A stretch of 55,580 nucleotides of DNA, taken from the NCBI GenBank assembly GCA_023666265.1, contig JAMPCH010000012.1, forward strand, positions 1 through 55,580. The letters are read 5' to 3'. This document shows positions 41,344 to 47,990 of this stretch, piece after piece (within the stretch, counting starts at the first letter, position 1; each line of letters starts with the position of its first letter). The translations under genes and the position numbers were made by a program. The notes beneath the pieces were generated by a model. That model was not told the origin of the DNA, searched no databases, and saw only the letters and a program-made list of their open reading frames with translations. The stretch comes from Roseburia sp. Lineage in GTDB: Bacteria > Bacillota > Clostridia > Oscillospirales > Ruminococcaceae.

Positions 41344-42441
41344 CTATTTCGCTTTTAGGAATGTTTTCAGCTTTTCGAGATTTTCCTTCGGGAAGCGAAA
41401 CGGTCTCGTACAGATACGCGCGACCCAACAGAAGGGAAGGAGAACGGGCGCTTTATTTAAAACGGGGAAGTAATTTTTCATCATCTCGAGCGGCGGGAAG
41501 ATCAGGTATCTTAAATACGCCGCCTTACCGCCGTGTTTGATCCGATACTCCGTCCCGTTCATATACGAGCCGTAAGTCCCGCTCGATAAGACGAATTTCT
41601 CCATTTCGGCGAGCGAGCCGTCGTCCTCCGCCCCCGCGAACCAAAGCCGCGAAAGCCGCATACAGTCCTCCGCGAGACCCCGGATACGCGGCTCGCGAAA
41701 CAGCTCGAGCGCCTTCGCGGCGATCTCGGGCTTCCTTTTTTCATAAATATAAAAATCCATGAAAGAGCGGATCCCCGTCCCCGAATTTTCATAGTGCTTC
41801 ATGGCGTGAGCGAGGATATAGGCGAAAAAATAATCGTCGCGAAAGCGCTTCTCCGCGCCCGCGCCCTCGACCGTATAGCCCCACGGCGCGTCAAAAAGCC
41901 GCTGATATTCCTCGCTGAAGCCGCTCAGCATAAGCGAATAATGAAGCTCAACATTCATAACGGGGTCTTTATAATACGTATCCTCGACGTTATCCGAGTC
42001 CTCGCGGCGATACCCGAGCGAAAGCATGATCTCCCCGGCGACCTTACGTTTCTCCTCGTCGATAAGGATATCAAGGTCGGTCATAAGGCGAAGGTCGCTT
42101 TGGGGGTACTCCTGCTTTAAAAGAAGCCCCTTTAGCGGGACATATCGGATACCCGCCGCCGCGAAAGCTTCGCCGATCGCGGAAAATTCCTCCCGCTGAA
42201 TGAGATCCTTTACGATCGCGCGGTCGCGAACCTCGCTCCACCGCTTCATCAGTCCCGCCTCGGGCGGTTTTTTCAGCCGCTCGACCGCGTAAAAAGCGGT
42301 ATTCGCCACGTCGTGAAACTCCGCGAGGCGAAAGACCGTCTCGAGATCGACCCCCTCGGGCGCTTCCTCGGGCGTTTCGCCGTTTAGCGCCGCGCGAAGG
42401 AGCGAAAGGAGGTACGCTTCGTTCGTCCTGTCATTCTTCAT
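41344..42441 (-). CDS. NTP_transf_5 family nucleotidyltransferase (PadeN-like)
   Basis: The 365-residue protein has the diagnostic stretch GIRYVPLKGLLLKQEYPQ (about residues 93-110) followed by LRLMTDLDILIDEEKR, whose acidic pair should bind metal and nucleotide. It belongs to the PF14907-type family found in lasso-peptide clusters of Firmicutes (PadeN in paeninodin), where it is thought to modify the peptide. The precise reaction is unknown. Its ATG overlaps the end of the ABC gene by 11 bases, so translation is coupled. Confidence 0.88.
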   Translation of the reverse strand: MKNDRTNEAYLLSLLRAALNGETPEEAPEGVDLETVFRLAEFHDVANTAFYAVERLKKPPEAGLMKRWSEVRDRAIVKDLIQREEFSAIGEAFAAAGIRYVPLKGLLLKQEYPQSDLRLMTDLDILIDEEKRKVAGEIMLSLGYRREDSDNVEDTYYKDPVMNVELHYSLMLSGFSEEYQRLFDAPWGYTVEGAGAEKRFRDDYFFAYILAHAMKHYENSGTGIRSFMDFYIYEKRKPEIAAKALELFREPRIRGLAEDCMRLSRLWFAGAEDDGSLAEMEKFVLSSGTYGSYMNGTEYRIKHGGKAAYLRYLIFPPLEMMKNYFPVLNKAPVLLPFCWVARICTRPFRFPKENLEKLKTFLKAK

Positions 42442-44080
42442 AGATTTCCCCGTCCTTTATTTTAAAATGCCTTGTACAAATTTTTAAAGCGGCGGGTCTG
42501 TGTGTGACCGCGATAAGGGTACGGTCGCGAAATCCGCCGATATTCCCGATGAGCCGCGCCTCGGTCTCCTCGTCGAGGGCGCTCGTCGCCTCGTCGAGGA
42601 GGAGGATCGGCGCGCCGCTTAGGATCGCGCGGGCGACGGCGATCCGCTGAGCCTGTCCCTCGGAGATCCCGAAGCCGTTCTCGCCGATCCGCGTCTCAAA
42701 GCCGTCGGGGAGGCTCTCGATAAACTCGAGGGCGCATGCCGCCGCCGCCGCCTCGCGAACCTCGCCCGGGGTCGCGCCTTCCCTTAAAAAAGAAATATTA
42801 TCGGCGATCGTCCCCGAGAAGAGACACCCCCCTTGGGGAACATAGGCGAAAAGCCCGCGCGTCTCCTTCCCGGCGCGAAACACCTCATCGTCCGCCGCGT
42901 AAAATCGAACCGCCCCGCCCGTCGGTCGATACGCCCCGAGTAGGAGGAGAAAGAGCGTCGTTTTCCCGCCGCCCGAGATCCCCGTGATCGAGACGGACTC
43001 GCCGCGCCGTATCGCGAAGTCGGCGCTCGTGATGACCCGATTTTCCCCATAGGAAAAGGTCAAGCCCTCGACCGCGAGCCGCGCGAACCGCTCGGGCGGG
43101 AGCGTTTTATCCGCCTTCGGCTCGTCGGCTAGCTCCTCCAGTTCGATCAGCCGTTCCGCCGAGGCGATCGTCCCGTAATAGCGGGGGAGGAGGGAGGAAA
43201 GCCCCGCGAACGGGGACTGGATCTGATTGACGAGCTGTAACACGGCGGTAAGCGTCCCATAGCTCATCGTCCCGTCGAGGATACCAAAAGCCCCTCGGAT
43301 CATCGCGTAAAGATAGCCCGCCTGAAACACCAGTCCAAAGCCCGCGTTCGCCGCGATCGAGACGCTCCGCCGCTTTAAGCGCGAGCGATAATGAGCCTCT
43401 TGATTTTCGCGGTTGAGACGGAGCATTTTTTCCTCCGAGCCAAAGACCTTCACCGTTAAAAGCCCCTCGATCGTCTCCTGTAAAAACGAGCGGACGCGCC
43501 CCTCGCGCTCTTGTACCTCTTTATGTAGGCGCTTGATCCGTCCGCGAAAGAGCCGCGCCGTCAAAAAGAGAAAAAGCCCCGCCGCGAGGAAGAGCGCCGC
43601 GAAGCTCCCGTCGAGCGCGATCATCGCGGCGGCGGCGCAAACGAGCCGCGTCACGAGGCTCACGAGCGCGGGGAGAAGCCCCGTCACCCCGTCCGCCACG
43701 ACCGAAATATCGGAGAAGAGCCGATTTAAAAGCTCGCCGCTGTGATAGAGCGAGACGCGCTCATACTCCTTCCTTAAAAGAGAGGAAAAAATTTTTTCTC
43801 TTAATTTAATCTCGTACCGCGCGCGGGTGCTTTCGTCGATCCCGTTACAAAAAAGGCGGAGGAGGAATTGTAACGCGACGATCCCCGCGAGCCACGCGCC
43901 CGACCCGATCAGCCCCGCGCGGTCGCCCGCGACGGCGCAGTCAATCACCGCGCGACAGAGTAGGGCGAAGCCCACGCCGCTCACCGAAAAGACCGCGTTC
44001 CCGACGACGAGCGCCGCGATCCCGAGCCTTAGCCCCCTCGTCCCGCTAAAGAGCCACGCGAGCGGCTTTTGGCGGCTCAA
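42431..44080 (-). CDS. ABC transporter, fused permease and ATPase (peptide-export type)
   Basis: The 549-residue half-transporter has six membrane segments (about residues 15-300) and one ATPase: Walker A GISGGGKTTLFLLLLGAY, Walker B ILLLDEATSALDE, H-loop AVTHRP. The ABC signature reads GISEGQAQRIAVARA, a variant of LSGGQ. No N-terminal C39 leader peptidase is present, so any leader would be cut by another enzyme. The start is TTG at 44080, overlapping the pqqD stop in the sequence GATTGA. Neighbours suggest it exports the small peptide encoded at 46893-47063. Confidence 0.92.
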   Translation of the reverse strand: MSRQKPLAWLFSGTRGLRLGIAALVVGNAVFSVSGVGFALLCRAVIDCAVAGDRAGLIGSGAWLAGIVALQFLLRLFCNGIDESTRARYEIKLREKIFSSLLRKEYERVSLYHSGELLNRLFSDISVVADGVTGLLPALVSLVTRLVCAAAAMIALDGSFAALFLAAGLFLFLTARLFRGRIKRLHKEVQEREGRVRSFLQETIEGLLTVKVFGSEEKMLRLNRENQEAHYRSRLKRRSVSIAANAGFGLVFQAGYLYAMIRGAFGILDGTMSYGTLTAVLQLVNQIQSPFAGLSSLLPRYYGTIASAERLIELEELADEPKADKTLPPERFARLAVEGLTFSYGENRVITSADFAIRRGESVSITGISGGGKTTLFLLLLGAYRPTGGAVRFYAADDEVFRAGKETRGLFAYVPQGGCLFSGTIADNISFLREGATPGEVREAAAAACALEFIESLPDGFETRIGENGFGISEGQAQRIAVARAILSGAPILLLDEATSALDEETEARLIGNIGGFRDRTLIAVTHRPAALKICTRHFKIKDGEIYEE

Positions 44081-44340
44081 TCGAGTAAGCCCGCGCCGCT
44101 AAGCTCGGCGACGAAGGCGTTCACGTCCCGCGCCGCGTCCTCGTCCCCGACCTCATATTCGCGGGTGAGCGCCTCGACGAGCGCCTCTTTGGTCGTGTCG
44201 GTCTTTAGCTTTTCCCAAAGAAATCGCCCCGTCTCGTTGAGGCGGATAATGCCGTTAAATTCCTTCGCCGCCTTACCCGCCGCGAATACGATGTTCTGTT
44301 CCCCGACCGAGCGGAGTAAAAAGCCTTTTTTGATCTTCAT
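44077..44340 (-). CDS. PqqD-family RiPP recognition element
   Basis: The 87-residue protein has the PqqD winged-helix pattern: LLRSVGEQNIVFAAG at the start, then FNGIIRLNETGRFLWEKL, and a last helix region DVNAFVAELSGAGLLD. PqqD-like domains grip the leader of ribosomally made peptides and present them to tailoring enzymes. In lasso systems the stand-alone form is called B1. It overlaps the HEPN gene by four bases (ATGA) and the ABC gene by four, so the three are translated together. Confidence 0.93.
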   Translation of the reverse strand: MKIKKGFLLRSVGEQNIVFAAGKAAKEFNGIIRLNETGRFLWEKLKTDTTKEALVEALTREYEVGDEDAARDVNAFVAELSGAGLLD

Positions 44341-44780
44341 GCCGTCGTTTCCTTTTCGTGATTTTGATAAATGGGGGTGAGATAGCTTTCGATTTGGTGA
44401 AGGACTGCTTCCGCGTTGGCGATCTGCTCCTCGGCTTCCTCGGCGGAGACATAATAAAAATTCTTAAAAAGCGCGTCGCTCGATACCTTGTACGCACGTC
44501 TGATCTTTGGGCTCAACTCGCCGTTAAATTTCCCCCTGTTGATATAGTTTCGCTCAAAGCGATAGATAACGTTCGGGTGTCGCCGCGAGCGAAAGCCGTC
44601 TAAGACCATGACCGCGCTCATCGCGTGATAGATCGCGAAATAAGCGCGATCGACCGAGCAGTTATAACCGCTTGTACGACCGTAGCTCAACTTCGCCGTT
44701 TCGAGATCGTCCTTTGCGCTATCCAACATATATTTGGACTTCTTTTTTAAAATCCCCTCCGAATAGTCGGTCACTCTCAT
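44337..44780 (-). CDS. HEPN-domain protein
   Basis: I start this gene at 44780 (MRVTDYSEGILKKKSKYMLDS); it gives 147 residues. The helical bundle includes DDLETAKLSYGRTSGYNCSVDRAYFAIYHAMSAVMVLDGF, the classic HEPN pattern, with R-x6-H in RAYFAIYH and HPN further on. HEPN proteins are often RNases or partners of MNT nucleotidyltransferases in toxin-antitoxin and defence systems. Here it is the first gene of an export/maturation operon, with a TTGACT-N17-TATAAT promoter. Its partner may be the NTP_transf_5 protein, though that family differs from MNT. Confidence 0.88.
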   Translation of the reverse strand: MRVTDYSEGILKKKSKYMLDSAKDDLETAKLSYGRTSGYNCSVDRAYFAIYHAMSAVMVLDGFRSRRHPNVIYRFERNYINRGKFNGELSPKIRRAYKVSSDALFKNFYYVSAEEAEEQIANAEAVLHQIESYLTPIYQNHEKETTA

Positions 44781-44816
44781 AAAGTTCCCGCCCTCCCTTA
44801 CTTTAACTTTAACTAT

Positions 44817-44845
44817 ATTATAGTATAATCCCCCCAAAAAGTCAA
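44817..44845 (-). promoter_or_regulatory. Promoter of the HEPN-PqqD-ABC operon
   Basis: Minus strand TTGACT (44845-44840), 17 bases, TATAAT (44822-44817). It is 36 bases upstream of the HEPN start and divergent from the promoter at 44945-44973. Confidence 0.88.
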
Positions 44846-44876
44846 ACCCTTTCGTCCTATTTGTGCAAAGGTCACA

Positions 44877-44893
44877 TTTTTTTTTTTTTTTTT
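44877..44893. repeat. 17-base T homopolymer between divergent promoters, flanked by tttgtgcaa repeats
   Basis: A run of 17 T lies between the two divergent promoters. TTTGTGCAA occurs on both sides (about 44860-44868 and 44891-44899). Such tracts can slip during replication. Confidence 0.7.
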
Positions 44894-44944
44894 GTGCAAT
44901 TTTTCGGCGAAAACAGAGAATTTTGTTAAAAATGTATATTTCGG

Positions 44945-44973
44945 TTGACTTTGGTTGGATTTTATTATACAAT
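44945..44973 (+). promoter_or_regulatory. Promoter of the Big_2 protein / small peptide unit
   Basis: TTGACT (44945-44950), 17 bases, TACAAT (44968-44973), 38 bases upstream of the ATG at 45012, which has an AAAGGAGG site. Confidence 0.85.
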
Positions 44974-45011
44974 AATGATATACAAATTTAACCTTTAAAG
45001 GAGGAAATTCT

Positions 45012-46871
45012 ATGAAGTTTAAAAAGATATTGTCGGGCTTTTTAGCCGCGGCAATGGCGGTCACCTCTATGGTGACGGCGAGTGCGTTGGATGCTGAAAG
45101 CAAGACGACGACTCTTTATAAATTCGATGATAGTCAGATTGGCATCATTGATGCGGTAGAGTTTGATGCTTCTTCTGCGACCAGTAGTATTTCGATAAAT
45201 GTAACTGGTGAACAAACAGATGATGTTACACCTGATTCTGGCGCGGGCATTCAATTTCAGGAGTGTGCAAGTTGGAAATGTTGGGGTTGGGTGAATTTCG
45301 GTGATACCCTTACTGTTGACTCAACGAATGATAATTGGTCTAATCTAGTTTCTTCAGGCGGAAAAGTGCTTATAAGCAAAATCAAGGTAGAAAAGGTAAC
45401 TCTGACTATTGATAATGGTACAGCAACAACAATCTATGATAGTTCTACGGCGTCTAAAGGAATGGAATTTGCCGCAAGTGGTACAAATTATACTATTTCG
45501 GCAACTACTTTAGCGTCTGCTGGTGTTACGTCTGCTAACATTGCGGATGGTAAATTAATTGTGACGATTACGAAAGTGAATGAAACAAACTCTAGTCGTG
45601 ATTTAGCCGTTTTAGCAACTTCAAGTGATTGGGAGAATCAATTTACATGGCATGGTGCGTCTGACTTAGTTGTTGGTAGTTTAGAATTACCTTTAACAGG
45701 TAAGTCGGGAGACACGGATTTGGGTGCTACTCCTTTAACAACGGGTTTGCTGTTACATGCAAAAGACATTGTTGTGTCTCAGATTGATATTGTGGTTCCT
45801 GTGGTTGACGCTATTACCCACACCGTAACCATTGCCAATACGATCGCCAACGGTACTGTAACCACCGACAAAGCCACCGCCGCGAAGGACGAAAAGGTAA
45901 CTCTTACCGTTACTCCCGCGACGGGCTATGAACTCGATACTTTGACCGTAAAGGAAAAGACCTCGGGCGCGGCTGTGACCGTTGCGGCGGATAATACCTT
46001 TACGATGCCCGACGACGACGTGACCGTGACCGCGACCTTTGTAAAGGCGGAAGTACCGCTCACCGGGATCACGCTCGATAAGACGACCGCGAATATTGTT
46101 GTCGGAGCTACGACGACCCTCACCGCGACGAAAGCTCCCGCCGATACGACCGATGATACCGCGATCACTTGGACGACCTCCGACGCGACCGTGGCGACCG
46201 TAGCGGGCGGCGTTGTTACCGGCGTTAAGGCGGGTACGGCGACGATCACCGCGACTTGCGGCGAAAAGACCGCGACCTGTGCCGTTACCGTAAAGACGGA
46301 CGCTACGCCCTGCACGGCTGTGACCTTAAATAAGGAGACGGCGGAAGTAAAGAAGGGCGAGACCGTCACCTTAACGGCGACCGTTACCCCGACCGATACG
46401 ACCGACGAGCTTACTTGGACGACCTCCGACGCGACCGTCGCGACCGTCGCGAACGGTGTTATTACCGGCGTTGGACGCGGTACGGCGACGATCACCGCGA
46501 AGTGCGGCGATAAGACCGCGACTTGTGCGGTATCCGTGACCGAGGATAAGGTAAAGACCGAAGCTCTTGTAGCCGTAGGCGGTTCGACGTCCTATGATAC
46601 GTTATCGTCGGACGGGAAGTTAAAGACGATCGACGTGGTTTACGCGATCTCCGAAGCCGATCTCGCGTCGAAGGGCTACACCGTAACGATCACGAACGAA
46701 AAGAACAAGAAGAGTATCACCAAGGACATCACGACCGCTTATACAAAGGTGACCGTTCCGTCCACCGAGAAGCTCGGGAACGATACTTATACCGGCTATT
46801 ACCTCGTGGTTCGCGTGATCAACGTTCCGGCGGACGTAACGCTCGCGTACTTGTTCGCGCCGATCGCTTAA
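45012..46871 (+). CDS. Secreted protein with bacterial Ig-like (Big_2) domains
   Basis: The 619-residue product has a signal peptide (FKKILSGFLAAAMAVTSMVTASA, cleavage near residue 25). An unrecognised domain follows (about 26-265), then a beta-rich repeat of the HTVTIANTIANGTVTTDKATA type (about 269-345). Two Big_2 domains come next (about 348-430 and 436-515), each with WTTSDATVATV and GTATITA...CGEKTATCAVTV. A final ~100-residue beta domain closes the chain. It is probably exported and surface- or matrix-associated; no LPXTG or dockerin is seen. Bases 45110-45810 are clearly AT-richer than the rest, which suggests a mosaic gene. The 56-residue peptide gene follows after 21 bases. Confidence 0.88.
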   Translation: MKFKKILSGFLAAAMAVTSMVTASALDAESKTTTLYKFDDSQIGIIDAVEFDASSATSSISINVTGEQTDDVTPDSGAGIQFQECASWKCWGWVNFGDTLTVDSTNDNWSNLVSSGGKVLISKIKVEKVTLTIDNGTATTIYDSSTASKGMEFAASGTNYTISATTLASAGVTSANIADGKLIVTITKVNETNSSRDLAVLATSSDWENQFTWHGASDLVVGSLELPLTGKSGDTDLGATPLTTGLLLHAKDIVVSQIDIVVPVVDAITHTVTIANTIANGTVTTDKATAAKDEKVTLTVTPATGYELDTLTVKEKTSGAAVTVAADNTFTMPDDDVTVTATFVKAEVPLTGITLDKTTANIVVGATTTLTATKAPADTTDDTAITWTTSDATVATVAGGVVTGVKAGTATITATCGEKTATCAVTVKTDATPCTAVTLNKETAEVKKGETVTLTATVTPTDTTDELTWTTSDATVATVANGVITGVGRGTATITAKCGDKTATCAVSVTEDKVKTEALVAVGGSTSYDTLSSDGKLKTIDVVYAISEADLASKGYTVTITNEKNKKSITKDITTAYTKVTVPSTEKLGNDTYTGYYLVVRVINVPADVTLAYLFAPIA

Positions 46872-46892
46872 AGGAAGGAGAGATTTTAAACA

Positions 46893-47063
46893 ATGAAAAA
46901 GGATTATAAAAAGCCCGAAATGCTCGTGTCGCTCTTTGATACAAAGGACGTTATCACCGCGAGTAAGCAGATGACCAAGAACGAAGACCCGATGATGATC
47001 GGCGGCGCCGGTTCAGCCGGTAACCCCGACACGATCAACTTTATCGGCTCGGGATTAGAGTAA
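46893..47063 (+). CDS. 56-residue peptide with YxxP leader motif, candidate RiPP precursor
   Basis: An AAGGAAGGAGAG site precedes this ATG. The peptide begins MKKDYKKPEMLVSLFDTKDV and continues ITASKQMTKNEDPMM. It ends with a Gly-rich tail, IGGAGSAGNPDTINFIGSGLE without the last residue counted as essential. Y-K-K-P-E-M followed by hydrophobics and Phe closely resembles the Y-x2-P-x-L...F leader motif that stand-alone PqqD-like proteins bind in lasso-peptide systems. A pqqD, an exporter and a PadeN-like gene diverge upstream. No cysteine is present. Core and modification are unknown; it could instead be an unmodified exported peptide. Confidence 0.75.
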   Translation: MKKDYKKPEMLVSLFDTKDVITASKQMTKNEDPMMIGGAGSAGNPDTINFIGSGLE

Positions 47064-47079
47064 TAATTATCAAGTAAAA

Positions 47080-47116
47080 AAACGGCTTTCGGGTTTTCCG
47101 AAAGCTGTTTTTTATG
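47080..47116 (+). terminator. Terminator after the small peptide gene
   Basis: AAACGGCTTTCGG and CCGAAAGCTGTTT form a 13-base stem with one G-U pair and a five-base loop, followed by more T. It ends the Big_2/peptide unit. Confidence 0.9.
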
Positions 47117-47147
47117 TCCTCTAAAAGGGGAGGAGGGGGTTCGTTTA

Positions 47148-47197
47148 TGCCTCCCCTAAAAGGGGAGGTGTCGCGAAGCGAGGGAGGGGTTCTCTCT
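47148..47197. repeat. Short GC-rich repeat related to the insert in R1 copy C
   Basis: CCTCCCCTAAAAGGGGAGG is a hairpin followed by tgtcgcgaagcgagggagggg. The order 'cctcccc hairpin - ggtgtc-cg-gaag - gaggggt' resembles the complement of the nested insert at about 35618-35660. Confidence 0.55.
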
Positions 47198-47223
47198 TTC
47201 TTTTCTTTTTTCTCTCTAATCTC

Positions 47224-47252
47224 TTGACATTTTCTCCCGACGGGGGTATAAT
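47224..47252 (+). promoter_or_regulatory. Promoter of the lipoprotein gene
   Basis: TTGACA (47224-47229), 17 bases, TATAAT (47247-47252), 28 bases before the ATG at 47281. Confidence 0.9.
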
Positions 47253-47280
47253 GGATATAACGCGAAAGGAGTTGAACGAG

Positions 47281-47547
47281 ATGAAACGAAAGGGAATTGC
47301 GGTATTATTGCTTGGTTGTCTGCTCCTTTGCTCTTGTGGCGGGGAAAAAGAGGAAACGACGACCGTCGCCGAAACACCGAAATTTGAGACGACCTCAAAT
47401 ACGTCGACCGACCCGGAGGATAACGAACCGATCGAGCCGATCGAGGACGACACCGAGGATATTCCGACCGAGGGCGGCGGAATGACCGTCGCCAACGAAT
47501 ATATCATCGGCGAGGGCGTCGACGGCGTGATCGATTTTGATGAATAA
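47281..47547 (+). CDS. Small acidic lipoprotein
   Basis: The start at 47281 follows AAAGGAG and gives 88 residues. The signal peptide RKGIAVLLLGCLLLCSCGG contains a lipobox ending at Cys near residue 19. The mature part is rich in Glu, Asp and Thr (EETTTVAETPKFETTSNTST, then EPIEPIEDDTEDIPTEGGG) and is probably disordered at the membrane surface. No function can be assigned. It follows the candidate peptide system but has its own promoter. Confidence 0.8.
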   Translation: MKRKGIAVLLLGCLLLCSCGGEKEETTTVAETPKFETTSNTSTDPEDNEPIEPIEDDTEDIPTEGGGMTVANEYIIGEGVDGVIDFDE

Positions 47548-47602
47548 AATCTTTTAGAGAGATTTTAAGAGAAAATTTAAGAAAAGCAAAGTAAATGATT
47601 TA

Positions 47603-47918
47603 GGGCGGGGGCTTTGCCCCCGAAACCCCTACCAAGGGGAATGCTTCCCCTTGGAACCCCCTGTTCCCACGACAAGCCCTCCCGTTCTCGGGTCTGCGGC
47701 TGTCAGGTCGATAGACCTTCGTAAGTGGCTTTTTTCTAAAAGTATTTTATCAAAAAATTTCTCCCCCGGTATAACCGAGGGAGATTTTTTCGTCCATTTC
47801 ACAAGACTTACGACCTTACAGCCGCAGGGTTGAGATCGGTAAGTGTTGTAATGGGTTAAAAGGATTCCAAAGGAAATTATTTCCTTTGGTGGGGGTTTCG
47901 GGGGCAACGCCCCCGCCC
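47603..47918. repeat. Large palindromic element R3, MITE-like
   Basis: The 58-base ends (47603-47660 and 47861-47918) are inverted repeats starting GGGCGGGGGC.TTGCCCCCGA. A second inverted pair lies inside: TGCGGCTGTCAGGTCG (from 47695) and the complement of CGACCTTACAGCCGCA (to 47826). The centre holds a terminator-like hairpin, CTCCCCCGGT/ACCGAGGGAG followed by TTTTTT (about 47761-47790). No open frame fits it. It fills the gap 47548-47990. Confidence 0.75.
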
Positions 47919-47990
47919 GAATATATTGTTTCTCTTTAATTCTCTTAAATTTCTCTCAAAAAATCTCTTTCAAAATCTCTCAAACAAATC

